64,000 bases of DNA from Paragonimus westermani (lineage: Eukaryota > Platyhelminthes > Trematoda > Plagiorchiida > Troglotrematidae): contig QNGE01000775.1 of assembly GCA_008508345.1 (NCBI GenBank), positions 163,652-227,651 on the forward strand. Direction: 5' to 3'. Shown in pieces: positions 13,081 through 26,319 of the stretch (positions within the stretch are counted from its first letter, which is position 1; each line of letters starts with the position of its first letter). A program made the translations under genes and the position numbers. The notes beneath the pieces were generated by a model. It was not told the DNA's origin, made no database searches, and saw nothing but the letters and a program-made list of their open reading frames with translations.

Positions 13081-16000
13081 AGGGTTATTCGAGTGCGGAG
13101 ATTTTGTGTCCTCCTTTCACCTGCTCTTTTCATACGTCCCATTACTGTTGAGGCGGATTACAACTTGCTGATAGACGGTATTCATGAGCTGAAAAGTGGT
13201 TAAAAATGTCTAGGTGGATGACGAAAACGCCGGAAACGTGCAAACACGTAAGAGCAACTAGCTTCTTCTAGTTTACCAAAGATTATACAAAATACGCAGA
13301 ATATGGGAAAAATTAACTCATTATTTGTCTATTGTTGAACCCTTTTGGAGATGTCTGACCCAAAATGATAACCGAAACGGAGCCCAAGCAAAATTTTCAA
13401 CTTACTCACAGTGCACATCAAGGTTCAGTCTTCGAGAAGTTTGTAAAAGTTGTTAATGTGGGCTTTATCGGAAATAACTGATGCAGTTCTCTCTCAGGAG
13501 ACGAACTATTAGCACACGTGTCTGCATTAACTATCCCCAAAATTTTTTATTGCGTATGTTAACTTATTTATTTAGTTTCAGAGTTTATTCAGCAAACTTG
13601 AGTGGCAAACGGTTTTCACCCCTAAACCCGACACATCTTAATTTTTCCTTCTGTTGTGATCCCCTAAGTACCCCTACAATATTGTAATTATACTTAATCT
13701 CGCTTTTTATTTATAAGTAGCATATTATATATAAACCCTAATTGGGTGTTTATTTGGCGTTCTGATATAAAAATATTGAACGACATTTCAGGCCGTTCAA
13801 TGGGAATTTTACACACTAAAGTTTCTGAATCGTTTCCTGTCAAACCTCATAATCGTACCGCGAACAATACGAGATGTACCAGTTTCCGATATTCACGCTA
13901 TAACAATGCCCATAAGTGACCACATAAATAAGTTCATTTGCAGAGTGATTGATGCCCTTGGCCTATACAAACCGAAGATTACTCACAACAGTTTACAGCA
14001 TGCGTGTTTAATCAGTACTTCCAAAAACAAGCCTGAGAAGTTAGATTTGTTCTTGTTAGAGCTCGCTTCACACCTACACTCTGCCTATGTTACTGTGGGG
14101 TAGCTGTGACGTCTTTTTGTCAGAAACCACATAACAGACGCCCGGATCATTATAATTTAGCATTCAACCACATTCTGTAGTGAATAATGGTCAGTGTTAG
14201 ATTGCCTTAAGTGGCGACATTGCCTGGTCACTCTATAGTGACAAGCATTCCTCGAGCGCGTTGGAAACGGTAAATTAATTTGATTGTCAGAGCAATTGTT
14301 TGAACATCGATTTATATGCTGTAGCTTGTTTGATTGAGCTTGAACAGTATCCACATCGGTTCCTAATTTTGACTGAAACGTGTTCCATTTAATGTTCTTT
14401 CGAGAAAACATACCAGTCAATAATCTTGGTTTTGTTAGAGTTCACCATTCAGGCAACCACCTAAAGGACAGCAGGTTAATTTCAGCCTTTCTACTCGTAA
14501 GACGATTATGTCAGTCAGCACTCAATTGGCCCCAACTTCGGTATGATGATGTAAAAACTTCTAGAGGTTCATCTACAACCAAATTTTATCCTTGCCGTAG
14601 TTAACTAAACCCCTGTCCCACTCTACTCTTAAAAGTTGGTCGTTATTTTTCCTAATTTTTGAAGCTGATTAAATTCTTCATAGGGTAGCAATCCAATTCC
14701 ATACTTTCTCAGGTCGTAAACCATTGACCAGCCTGAACACTAAAACAGTAGTTGCCAAGTGAAATAGCAAATGGGCGTTTCGTTCATGCTCTTGAGTGAG
14801 AGTTACAGTGAAGTCCATAGCAAACAGTTTTGTCAGCCGACTGTTTTTAGCGCAAAGAGAACAAGTGCCTTACGGTATTGTAAGAGATGACAGCTGGAAG
14901 TACTGCTGGAAAGCTGAGTGATTGTAAAGTGCTGGCTTGCTATCTGTGAGTGTCATGTGGTGCGTTTCATGCTTATTGATTTCCTATTGTTAACAAGTGT
15001 GCTAATTCAGTTGATTGCAACTCTGCTACGGACCTGTTGATTTTGGATTTTTGCTCTCCCCTCCCTACAATCGGTACATGTAGTTCAACTGCTGCAAGAC
15101 TACGAGCAGAAAAAGGTGAGTTTTTAAAGCCTTTTTTTCACCTACTGGTATTTGAGGTCTTTCTTATAAAATCAAAAATCACACACGGAAATTGTCCATA
15201 TTTAACGGCTAATTCCTTGACAAAATTGTTTGTTTTCAACCGGTAGACATCGTTTGATGTTCGTGAGATTTCCGTGAACGGAGCAATGTATAGAACCAGA
15301 AAGTGTAAAATGCAGACATTCCAGCAGAAAAGGATTCTCCATGTCACCAGTTCCTAGTCGAAGTAACAAGGACAACAACACACAAACTTCACAAACATGG
15401 TGTTGGTGGTGGAAGGTTTTCGAGCATTCAACACTAGTGTGCCTCAGGTCTGTGGATAAAGCAGAATTTACAGGTGTCATTGGAATCCACGCTGAAGAAT
15501 GCGACAGAAACCACTTGAAAATGAATAAATATTTCGTAACTGTATGTAGTGTGTTAGTCACTCGAATCAACCCACTAATTATTCATCAGTAATCTAGACT
15601 TGTCTTTGGAACACATTTTCATTGAATGATAGCAAACTACTTCACCTTCAGTAACTAGACCATCCACAGTGTAGGCCTAATGGACTTAAGTGGACACCAG
15701 ACTACCATAGTGACCGTAATTTTACATGGCCATGATATTTGCTAATCAATACTTTGTTTCGTAAAAGCATTTGGAGAGAGTGATTGAAAACTGAAAGACA
15801 ACTACCTGAAGCACACATTTCAAAGAACACCGGAAATTCACTGGTTCCGTCTATCCACCATTTGCAAAAGTTGGGGTGCGTCTACACATCTTAAACAGAA
15901 CACTTGATTGCGTCGAAATGCTAGTAACATGTAAAATGGTTGGCACATGAACTAGTAGAATTCGAATATTTTAAATTTCCTAACTCGGATGCATCAAACA

Positions 16001-16300
16001 CGAGGACCCTCAACCCCTGAGGAGGGACTAAGTATGGAAATCGTTTCAAAGCTATGCTCATTGCAGATAATACGGTGGTCTAGGCTGTTTCAAACTACAG
16101 TAATGACACAACCATATCTCGCCGATTTCCAGAGGGTATCGACAAGAGAATAGCTCACACACCCAGAACGCTAGACGGATCATACAAAAATTACGGTCAG
16201 ATCGAAAAAGAAGCATATTCACAGTGAACAAATTCCACAGGATGTTTCGCGGACTCCACGTTATCCTTTCGGCTGATTATCAGCCGCTGTTCGCGATATT
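13081..16300. other. Unassigned sequence
   Basis: No gene was recognised. At 15138-15592 both strands are simultaneously open over about 80-120 codons, which usually indicates base composition or an old repeat rather than a gene. A short sequence near 15555-15595 resembles the SINE tail. A near-perfect 8-bp palindrome lies at 16270-16286. Confidence 0.45.
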
Positions 16301-16304
16301 CGGA

Positions 16305-17275
16305 TCAAAGGAGTGGGTTCCAATATATACAGCAAGCCACCTCCAAAGCCAGACGACGTTGCTCACTTGATACAATTTTATCCTCCAAAGTAAATTGACA
16401 ATCTGCATCACACACGCAGATACCAAAACAAGATTCATTGTTTCGCGCACCACAGAAAGCGGGGATATTGTGTTTGCGACCATTACAGTGGTTCATGATT
16501 TGAACTTCATGGCAACAGTAGCAATTCAGGACCTTCCAGTAACTGTGACAACAGTCCAACAATCGACAAGAAGAAGGTCAGTGCTACAGAATCTTTTGCA
16601 CTAACCCCGCAATGGATGACTTCCGAGACGCTTTGATGGTGAGATGAGGCAGTAATTCGAACCAGCATTTAGTCTTCTTATCAGTAATTTTATCATCCTG
16701 TTTGACGAATGTACAATCGCCCCATTTTTCAAGTGGACAAGAGTTTTCACAGCGATCTCATGGTAACCATCATGGTATCGTTCAGATAACAGTACTGGCA
16801 CACAGTTACGTGTGCTGGCGTCATATGGGTTTCGAAATAGAACGACTTCGCAAACATCTGTTCTGCTTTTGTGCTGATTGCCAAGTCGACTGTGTTATGG
16901 CCAGTACCCGATAAACTTTGGAACCGCATGCACATCGAATTAGCTGAATCACTGAACGACCAAAACTTTGTCGGCCCTTGTCTCACCTGGCCCGAAAAGT
17001 GCGCGACCTTAACAAAGTCGACAACATAAACGGTGCGGTAGCTGAGACAAACCTTCAGCTGTTTTCGGAATACTTGAAACAAACGTGCCGGAAAATGACG
17101 GCTGCTTTATCTCCAGCACATTCATAGACTTCTGCAAGCGTATATACGTCAAATGCGTTCTGTTATTGCCGTAAAATCTGCAATCAAGTAATCAGACAGC
17201 AAGATTCGTGAACATTTTCGGGTGAACCATTCGGAAGACCACAGTTGAGGAACATACAGTCGACACCTTCGAAAA
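16305..17275 (-). pseudogene. Broken cysteine-rich region, possibly VWC-like
   Basis: On the minus strand several cysteine-rich stretches follow one another, separated by stops and frame changes. At about 17275-17190 there is a 'DCMFLNCGLPNG' segment ending in a CC pair. At 16757-16587 there is an 'RCENSCPLEKWGDC' segment. In the same frame beyond two stops, 16575-16305 contains 'LNCYCCHEV', 'NHC' and 'ESCFGICVCDADC'. Just before the second segment, in another frame, lies 'RYHDGYHE'. The C-x(2-3)-C runs and CC/C-x-x-C endings recall von Willebrand factor C repeats, but this is a visual resemblance only. The two in-frame stops sit just before a pyrimidine-rich tract ending CAG (near 16543), so an intron is possible in place of decay. 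Alternatives are a secreted-protein pseudogene or a chance run of cysteines. Confidence 0.25.
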
Positions 17276-17300
17276 TGTGTCTCTCGCATTCTGCATGTGA

Positions 17301-18586
17301 CTCTGATTTCATGTACTTATGGGACATAAAATGTGAACGCCGAATGGTCTACTATATTACTCCTGGAGTCCGACGCTTTAAAAATCCTCCTGATGACTGA
17401 GGGTCTACCGGGAGATCAGGGGTTCGAAATCGCCTTTTGAAATTGGTCACTCGGTACTGGCCAGGGATTAATTCCAGATAAATTACATGGACGCCTGTCT
17501 GAACTCAAATCCTTCAAGGGGCGATGCATAATAAATCTTAAATTAGTCTACATGGCTGAATATGGCAACCAATCCGATAAGACTGTATCCAGAACAAACA
17601 GCCCATATGGAAAGTGAAGGACTGTGACTGGATAGGCTTTCAGCCAAGGTTCAAACGACACGCTAGAGATGTATAACACCAAGGTTCAAGAGAGATGACG
17701 AGACGCTGCCAACAGTTTAACTATCCTGCCACACATGAATCATAGTTCAAGCACGTACGTTGCACAGATTTAAAAGGGGCGCTACAAGAAGGCACATCAT
17801 CTAATACGATAATCTAATCAAATCGCGCAATTTAGTTCAATTTATGGTAAAGGTGCCATCATTTTCGGGAGTGTCCAGTCTTACAGGTAGAATCGAATGT
17901 TGGCTATTCGATGTGAAGCTCGGATGTTGCGCTTCAGGTTACCAGAGGCGTTGGGTGAACGGTCCTCTATTATTTCGGTTTGCAAATAATTTTGTAAATT
18001 CCCGTCTGACGCCTGCACGTCTGAATAATTTCACCCGTGTTTTTTCTTGTTTACTTGTTGACGATGCCACAATCTAAACACTTCCAACGTTGTGAGTGCT
18101 GTATATGATCGTTACGTTAAATCAATTGCCTTAATTGGCTTGGGTGTTAGTAAAACAAGTTTGACTCGTTTGTGAAAAACGTTGTTGCTCACGTCTGATC
18201 CTTCTCGATGTGGGAATAAAGACGTAAGATCCAGTGTGTAATTACTTCAGAGGTGATTGAAACAACAACGTTTGTGCTGTAGATACAGTGAATGAGCATT
18301 TCACTGTCTGGCAGTTGATTGTGTCCTTGTTCATTGTAAGCACGCGGACATTGTGTGTCAGCGCGGTAAGGACGTTTCCATGATTCGCCGTTCACGGAAC
18401 GCCAATTCGCTTGCAAACGTGTAATCAGATGGGATTGTGTCATCTGACACTGCTGACAGGGTAGTTGATTCTAAGCCTACTCATATCTGCAGGTCAACAC
18501 TGCATAGTCTATTGCCGCTTCTTACAGTTCCTACCGTACACTTAGTCTATACTCAACAATTCACTATTACTGTTTAATTGCAAACG
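17301..18586. other. Unassigned sequence
   Basis: No gene or known repeat was recognised. A string near 17423-17437 ('ggggttcgaaatcgcc') looks like a polymerase III B box, but no matching A box or cloverleaf is visible. Confidence 0.45.
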
Positions 18587-18597
18587 ACTTCTACATT
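18587..18597 (+). repeat. Left target-site duplication of the 18.6-kb SINE
   Basis: The 11 bases acttctacatt occur here and again at 18765-18775, exactly bracketing the SINE fragment. This is the footprint of target-primed insertion. Confidence 0.75.
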
Positions 18598-18764
18598 TTC
18601 AAGGACATGCACAACTGACGAGCTCTAATGAGAACGAAACTCGAGTCTAGTGCTTCTTTTCGAAAGAGGCCGGCTGGAAACTCTGTCTGAATGGGAAGGC
18701 TGCGATCTTCTGTGAGTGATGGTCAACTTGAAAATAAAACCAAATCCCCGACTACTCATCAATA
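18598..18764 (+). mobile_element. 5'-truncated SINE with target-site duplication
   Basis: A 167-bp copy on the + strand lacks the tRNA-like head. It starts in the 'catgcacaactgacgagc' part and carries the family's body, with 'ctcgagtctagtgcttctt' near 18641-18659, a 'cgaaagaggccggctgg' block and 'gtgatggtcaacttg'. It ends at the tail 'ccccgactactcatcaata'. An 11-bp direct duplication flanks it exactly. The flanked, truncated state indicates insertion by the target-primed mechanism of LINE machinery, and it fixes the 3' end of the element. Confidence 0.85.
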
Positions 18765-18775
18765 ACTTCTACATT
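18765..18775 (+). repeat. Right target-site duplication of the 18.6-kb SINE
   Basis: This is the second copy of acttctacatt. It directly follows the SINE tail and matches 18587-18597 in all 11 positions. Confidence 0.75.
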
Positions 18776-21319
18776 GTTGATACAACGAAATACAAGCAGG
18801 GAATTGACAATCACCGCTAAGGTTGTGGTTACGTGTGACCCTGAAGATATTGTCTTTCCTAGCCTAGTAGCCCTCCCCCTGTGAAGACACTTATTGCCTA
18901 TCAAGTACCCTCTAGTCTACCAGACGGATAAAGTGGACGAGACAAAACCTCGAGTGATACCTTCTTGTGAAGTTTTGCGACTCGTCATTGTATATTTAAT
19001 GGAGTAAGGAAAACAGAATATCAGAAACCTAAATTCTCCATAACCTGTCAATAAATGGTGTGGTAACCTACTCACTACTGAACTGTTATCGAAGGCAAAA
19101 GGAGTGCTGCATAAAATTGAACTTGGTTTGAAAATTTCACCTACTGGATTGGTCGCAACAGACTCACAATAAAAAATACTCTGCTTGATGACGAAAGCCA
19201 AAGCACTACCAAAACAAGTGAAAGAAGGCTGGAAGAGGTGGCTGTATCCGGTAGTCCGCAGGTGGTAATGCGATGGACCGTGGAAATGGCTGTCTTATTT
19301 TAGTAGATTAATAATATTACCAAAGCACTGGTTCTGTTCGGGAAATAAAAGACCAACACCAAGGCGTAAGCTGTTATGTACAGACAGCTTATTTACTTCT
19401 CATCCGTCCGTAGGAGGAGATTCGTACAATTGTTGTACCGGTTGTTCCCAACTTCGTCTGCATTCGTCTGCAGGGTTGGTGAGGGGCCAACACGCATCCA
19501 AGTATGATGAGAGTAGCGTATGCACAAACGCATACACTATCTAGTCGGTTCGTTCTTTAATCCCGGTACAAGCACGTGCAAACGTACATAAACAAAACGT
19601 CATGTAACCGACTGATGCGTTCCGCGTGGGTGGTTTCAATGGTTAAGACGTAATCTGTCTGGTCAGTCATGACTAACAAGACCATCAAACTTCACCACTC
19701 ACTCTCCGTAAAGTCGTTGTGTTCATGTCCTCTAAGCCACTGGACACAGCCGGTGCAAACACGGTTTCAAACGCAATTCAAGTTAGAAAATTTGTGAATG
19801 GATGTTTCGTATATGTACGCGCCTGGATCTGTACATCAGAAAGATAGTTAACCTAGTGGCCGGCGTTTCCGCCTTGGGACCTTTACCCAAATCATTTAAA
19901 AAAACAGCAGTTAGATCACCAGGCAGACAAATCTAACTAGACGTCCATCAGATCAGCCAAGATAACATAGTTACCTTACTTTTCAATTAACCAAAACTTA
20001 CGTGCTCACGCTGGACAGACATCACCAGGCTGTAAACTTTATGCGGACATAGTTATGCGTATGTACACATGCGTAGGCCCAGTCACTGGTAGGAGGATAG
20101 CCGAATATAATAAAATGTGGAAGTTTCGAGCGTACACTGTGTGGTTGCATACATATGGAGATGTTTACGAGGGTGATCTATCTCTGGTAGCAACCGAACT
20201 GGTTTTGCGCATTTAACTCGTATTCGGTAAACACTAAAAGGTTAACTGTTCTCGCCGCGTGTGAGGCTAGATTATTATTTAACGACCAGTCACCATCCAG
20301 CTGCTCACCTTTCGGTCAAGAACTGAAATATCTTGTGTTGCGCAGATTTGTAATAGATTTCGTCGTTCTCAACAGCTATCAAGTTCCTCGCTGGACTTAT
20401 TTCCTGTGAGACCACCTAAAGAAAAATGCCCAAAAACGCCAAACCTCCGACAGAGTTCGTGTCACCTTCTCATATTACTTATGCGGATTCGCATCGAAAC
20501 CCAGGCAGTTAACAACCCAGTCATAAAACATTAGATACCAAGTTGCATACAGTTCCAAATTCAACAGCTGGAATCCCTGAACGTTCAAACTGCTGACGGT
20601 CTGGAAGTCGTTGGAGTGTTTTATTGTAGTAGAACGAGCTCTCGAAATACCCTAAAGCACATCATCAGCACTTCATCAGCTGCATTCTACGGGTTTACGT
20701 AGCACAGTCCAGTTGATCTTGTGAAGCCGAAAGACAAAATCAGTGACCACGCATTCGCGCCTACACGACTCAATGCACATCAACTGCCGTGGCAGTCTGA
20801 TGCTGATAACCAAGTCATTTTTTGTACAAGACAGTACCATTCGGCATTTGTTACCGCCCCTAACAAGTTATTTAATCGTGGAAGTTAAGAGCCCTGAGGA
20901 TAATTGATACCGGTGTTGGGAAGGTAAAATAGCGAAACGTAACGAAGATGAAATTTCTGAATGGACAGCATCCCGCTAGAACTGCAAATGTTGTTCAAAG
21001 TAAGCTAAACATGAAGCGAACGTTTTTGCTGAGCCATTTTGTTCAAGTTAGTCTACCGACAACACGCTGCTGATGCGGTCGTAATTGTCCCCGTAAAACA
21101 ACCGAAACCAGAGAAAGAAATTCCACATGATCAGGTTGAGTTAATCATGCTAAATAAATGAAATATTTCATGCACTCAAGACATGAATATTCAGCCTCTC
21201 TACGTATGCACATCTCTGGCAGAGGATGAAGCTTAAATGTGTGTGCTTGAGTCACAAACACAATACAACTGTGAAAGTCAGGGAAAAAATCGGACGCGGT
21301 CACTAATATTTGTAAAAAG
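18776..21319. other. Unassigned sequence
   Basis: No gene or repeat copy was recognised. The sequence has few open frames on either strand, which argues against hidden long exons. Confidence 0.5.
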
Positions 21320-22560
21320 TCTCTTTCAGTTTGCGGTCATTTCGAAAGTGAGAAGTGTGAGTTTGTTCCGAGATCGGGGTAAATAAGGAATGATGGGAGA
21401 GTAATAGGACGGAGCACGTGAAAAAAATATTTGCTCAGTGATCCAGTGGCACATGTGGAAACACGATCCAGAGAGTTTCAGATCCAAGGAGTGGATTATT
21501 CCGACGGGGGTTTTGTGGAAAAGTGCCCACATATTTGGAAATGATGAGGAACAGTAAAATCAACGAATTGTTTACGGGGATACCAAGGCAAGCGGACAGA
21601 TAAGTAGTGAGTTGGCAAGATGCTTCAAAGTTTTTGACAACCAACCAGAGGTAACGATAGGTGAACAATTCATCCGATGAGGGAACACAGAAACCTTAAT
21701 AAAACGACTAACGAAGTGTTGGGGAGTAAGGAGAGATGCCAAATGCACGAACTTCTCTGGATTCCAGTGAACAGATCACTATCATGAAATGATATTGTTA
21801 TACTGTCACCCAAAGTACTCTGAAGATATTCAACGGAAACCATTCGAGGTAGAGATTCGTTATTCATATGAAGAGAAGAGCATGCACTGAAAGGTTTCTC
21901 ATACTGATTTCGTTTGTTGAGCAAAAACCAAATGTCAAAACACTTGGGTTTGATAGGAGACGGACTGTGTGAAACTGATCTAATTATGAACTCGGTTAAA
22001 CGGTGCAGGCGGACAAGAGAAGAAATCCCAACTGTTCGCTTATTGCCCATCACCACATCGTCTGCATATTCGATTGCAAATGTGTGCTTGAACATTAGTG
22101 TGGATGCAATGCAAAGTGGAAATGAGAGAGGTGAGAGGATTGCGCTCTGTGGAACACCGAAGCCAATGATGGTTGGTGATGAGGCTTGACCACCGAATCG
22201 AACGGATTAATTACAGTTTGCAGTGTAATCACGTGGAGGCCGGAGAGTGGAAGTTTGAACTCCAGATTGTTTGATAACTTCGATCAGCTTCACATTATTG
22301 TCGCATTCGAAAGCATCTCTGTGGTCTACTGAGCATATGTGGACGGTTCTCAATTTTCCGCTGATTGTTGACAGAATGGAATGAACTAAGCAAGCTAGAA
22401 CATTCGAAGATGAGAGTGGACGACGATAGGCCGACTGGCTAGAGTCTAGGATGTTTATCCCAGCACATATATGAGCAAGAATTGGTTTTTCAAAAACCTT
22501 CGGTGAAGCAGATATAAATGATACCGAAATAAAATCAATCGCACACTTACTTGCCTGTCT
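21320..22560 (-). mobile_element. CR1-like LINE remnant (reverse transcriptase, 3' part)
   Basis: Read on the minus strand from 22545, a decayed reverse transcriptase is visible in order. It begins with a 'SPKVFEKPILAHI' entry segment and an 'SQSAYRRPLSS' segment, where families of this type read Q-S-G/A-F/Y-R. Next comes 'VDHRDAFE', in the position of the first catalytic Asp, then 'GVPQSAILSPL' at about 22165-22130 in another frame, and 'EYADDVV' with the YADD catalytic box at 22057-22068. A C-terminal part around 21670-21435 has the 'FEASCQLTTYL...GIP' layout of CR1 elements, with an 'SYYSPIIPYL' end near 21400. At least two frame changes and internal stops show the copy is inactive. No endonuclease domain was found upstream, so it is 5'-truncated. 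The assignment to the CR1 clade rather than another non-LTR clade is by overall resemblance only. Confidence 0.8.
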
Positions 22561-25500
22561 TTATTAGCCGGTTACACTAAAAGCTACATCAAGCCAATAC
22601 TCAACCCGTGTGATCACGAAAAAAGAAAATTTTGTCCACTTCAAAGTTAGTAAAAGACGATCAGTTGTGGATTGCCACTGTACTGCTATTTATAATGTTT
22701 TGTTTCAACGGGGTGTCCGTTGTTCTTGGACCTTACTTTTAGCTCCTGTTTACCGAGAATATGACAGATGATGAGTTCTTCCCCGTTAGATAATGAAGTT
22801 CGGAGCGTTTTAACTGTTGGAAGCGTGGAGTTATTGACAGTGTGTACTTTAACCTAAGAGATTTGAAAATAGTGAATAGACTTTCGAAAACAAAAAACGG
22901 TCAAGTTCTATTCCCCCATCTGTCATTTGTTCATCCGACGCTTCGGCGATTTACGCGACAATTTCCCCTTAACCTTTTTATTAGTTGACTTGAACACCTT
23001 CTTATCACGGGCAGCTTATGCGTTTCGAGAAGTCATCTACACACAGAATACTTGTTTCCAGTTTTGAAGGTTGATGAATCTAGCTACTAGCCTACCAAAC
23101 CTAGGAGATCGGTTGATGGAATTGGGAAACGGAAGGAACCGAATCATATGTTGACGAAAAACTAGAACCGTCTGGGATATCTATTCTTCTCCGGTTTAAG
23201 TAGTTTCATTAGGGCATGGACCCCTTGTGCGACATAGCCCCCATCCAATAGTTAGTCTATTCCCACCGATTCTTCTGGTAGTACATATCACATTCACGCC
23301 GAGCCAGCACGCCTTTCGTTATTCAGGTTCATAGAGATTGTACTACTTTTCGTAACAGAATTTATTCTTCTACACTGCCGTTCTGGAAGAAACTGAACAT
23401 ATTAGCAATCGTGAAAATATGAACCTTTCCACTGTTCAGGGATTCCGCTAGGTGGGGGGATTGTGCTGTCCATCTGAATACTTCTTGAGCGGAAAATCAG
23501 TCAAAACACTGACCTTAATTTTGAAGAACCTTTTCTGAATTTAGTTCTCAGTCTAAGGAATAAACGTATGCAGTCTTTGGAGGAAATATGTAAACAGTCA
23601 GCAATGGTTGCGTGATGCTACAGCGTTGGTGTATATAGCCGTTCAGGCAACTGGGCAAGAACACGTGTCATGAGGGCTGCTACAGCGGGAAAAGTTCTTC
23701 TTTCAAGGTTTTCATGGCAGAAATATTCGTAATTACTACAGATTTTCAATGGAAAAGGCTCAGAGTTCGGTTCGTACACGAGTAGATGCCTCCTGATTTT
23801 TTCCTTGGAAAACCGCAGAGAAGAGTTCTTTTCCGATAAGATGCTTGGAAAGAAGTGGAGAATGGCGCGAAAGTGGACTAAATCGGTTGATGTCACACGT
23901 GATCTGAGACTTTCAGCATGCTTGACAGTTGGCAAGTTAGCCAATTTATCGTAAAATATGATCACACTTGACTGAAAACTCTATACCCTAAGTGAATTCG
24001 GGTAAAATTTCAAGAGTAAACACCTCGAGATGTAAGGTTCAGCTTCTAACAAGCTTTCAATTTCGGCAGAGGAAGAACAACTCAACAAGCCTGTGGGGTG
24101 CAATATCAATTATAATAAGCAAAATCCATGAAAACTTCATCGACCGGCAAGAGTCAGTTTTAACTTGAAAAAAATATTGATTCGGTTTTCACGATTCAGC
24201 CAACAGTAGAAAACTTCTTCGTGTAGGAATCGACCTAAGTACCAGAAGCACAAAAAAGACTGGATGCAACGATCTCGTGTAAATTGAGTTTAGAATGCCT
24301 TCTAATAGTGCGGATGTATTGCAGCATCCTTGAAAATTACCCCGTAGGAATTGCAAAATTTTTCGTATTGCCCACTCAAGCTGTACCGTTCCTGACTCAA
24401 CTCATTCTGCAGATATAGTTTAAACGAGTTTCGTCGTGATATGAGCCAAAACTCACTAGAACCACTCAAATCTGGGACAAAGATAGCTTGCTGGGTAGGG
24501 CGATATGACAGGCACGCAGCTTTTCCATAGTTCGTTTATGTGGATCGGTAAAATCCACCATAGTTTTACTCCGCAAACCGTTTAGTTAGGTGACTGACAG
24601 ATGATATTCTTGGTTCAAGATTTGCAACATGAAATATTAGGCAATACACCGGCCCGTTGTTCATGGGCAAACTACACGTTTAATGAAATTTGATTACAAT
24701 TTTCGTATATGACACACGGTCTGTTATCAATATGGACAAATCCACGGGTAATCTAAAGCATATTCCATGGTCATATCAAGCATGCCAATTTACCCACATG
24801 GCTTGAGGTTACTCACTGTTGGTGCCGTTGTGATTAGAAATTTTTGCTTCAGTTTTTGGGTCTTGATTGTACTGCTCCTGGCGAGAGGCACATATACGTC
24901 TGAGCCCACCTCGGCGACAGTTTCTGAAACATGACACCTTCTTTCCGTGAAGAAGCAAGTCGGTGGCTAAGTCTGATCATTACAATGATAAAAATTGTCA
25001 TGTGAACGTCCTGATTATTATTTTTAATTCATCTAAGCTGGGGAAAAAGAAGAATATCCTTGACACTGGAAAACATTCAACTCGCCACAAGCACCAAGAA
25101 TTTTTGTTGACCTCCCCAAAAACATTCTTGTTCATTTTGTCACCTCTAGGATAATAAGTTCGTTGAACCATACTCCAGTTCCCCCCCTCACTTGTGACAA
25201 AGAGAAAGATAAGCGGGTTCGTCTCATTCTTCTAACGAGTGTTAGCTTTCAAAAATAACTGCTTGTTGTCATTGCCTAGAATAGCGTGTACTGCAATGAT
25301 ACTAATGCATATGTGATCTAGTCTTATCTGCAAGGTGAACCCCTTGCACAATCTACATTTAGAAAAACTCCCGGCTAACCTACTCCTAAACAATATACGT
25401 TGCTTTGTATGAGACCTTTAACTTCATCGGGGTGGAGCGTAGGCAAGAGATATGGAAAGATTTATATACTCAAACTTCATGAGGCTGATAGAATTCATGG

Positions 25501-25744
25501 GACGTTTAAAGAAAATTTTCGGAAGTGCACAGTTTCACTCCCTTTTAGTCATGGTTTGAGTTGCGCCGTCATCTACTGATAGCAGAGACACTAAATCTCT
25601 CGTGATATCAAAACCATTAACTATATGATTGAGACTACCGTCTATATTTTAGGGTGGTTGACACCCCACGATCCCCAGTCTAAACGCTCTTAAACAGCAC
25701 GACTAGTGTTGCGTGGTTGTCACGACAAGAATACGACTACCCAT
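22561..25744. other. Unassigned sequence
   Basis: No gene was recognised. The minus-strand frame at 23618-23965 (115 codons) shows no domain or splice context and is within chance expectation. Confidence 0.45.
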
Positions 25745-25855
25745 TTATTCATAGCAGTTTGATAGTGGATTGTGTGAGCTCAGTTGTGTAGCAGCCAACA
25801 CGGATGCTTTGCGAGAACACGACCGGAGTTCAAATCCCGCCCGTAGTAAAGAGAT
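25745..25855 (+). mobile_element. SINE head fragment (tRNA-like part)
   Basis: A + strand fragment begins in the 'gtgagctcagttgtgtagc' stretch that aligns with the tRNA-like head of better copies. It retains the B-box-like 'ggagttcaaatccc' near 25826-25839, followed by 'gcccgtagtaaagagatgca' corresponding to 'ggccgtggcaaggatatgca'. It is broken at about 25855 by the inverted copy that follows. Confidence 0.6.
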
Positions 25856-25857
25856 GC

Positions 25858-25995
25858 AATATTACATAGATTGAAAATCACCCACAACGGGTCGTGGCTA
25901 TCGCATTCCTCCTGGCTTTACAGTTAGCCCCTTTCGAAAAGAAGCCGTATGCCAGAGTTTCGCCTTTGTTACAGCTCGTCAGTAATGCATATCCC
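25858..25995 (-). mobile_element. SINE body fragment, inverted
   Basis: On the minus strand the order is 'cgtggcagggatatgcattactgacgagc', then 'gcgaaactc', then 'cttcttttcgaaaggggcta', then a diverged end. This is the same body sequence as the + strand copies, but inverted relative to its neighbours, so the cluster holds both orientations. Confidence 0.65.
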
Positions 25996-26290
25996 TGCCA
26001 CGACCTAGGCAATCGAATGTTGTTGAGCGTTCAAATCTGCTGATTCAGTCGTGCTTGATATGAGATCAATGTCACAGTGGTCAAGATGGCTGCAGCTTGC
26101 AAGCGTGGTCTGAGTTCTAGTCCCGGTCGTGGCAAGTATGTGCACTACTGACGAATTCTGACGAAGGCGAAACTCGAGCATTCTTTGAGAGGGGCTAACT
26201 GAAAAGTCAGTAGAAATATCATAGCCACCGACAGCTGTGAGTGATGTTCAATCCATGTAAAACAAAATCTCCTATTACTTGCCACTGACT
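25996..26290 (+). mobile_element. SINE copy with part of its 5' domain
   Basis: From about 26010 the sequence 'tgttgagcgttcaaatctg' and 'tgagatcaatgtcacagtgg' match the 5' domain and A-box region of the 45.5-kb copy. A B-box-like 'gagttctagtccc', 'cgtggcaagtatgtgcactactgacgaa', 'gcgaaactcgagc', 'gtgagtgatgttcaat' and a diverged tail follow. It is an almost complete but aged copy. Confidence 0.7.
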
Positions 26291-26319
26291 GATAAGCCCC
26301 AGTTTGGCGCTTCCTCGCG

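Noticed and set aside
17400..17480. Possible tRNA or second SINE family (B-box-like ggttcgaaatc)
   Set aside because: No A box at the right distance, no cloverleaf and no second copy seen.
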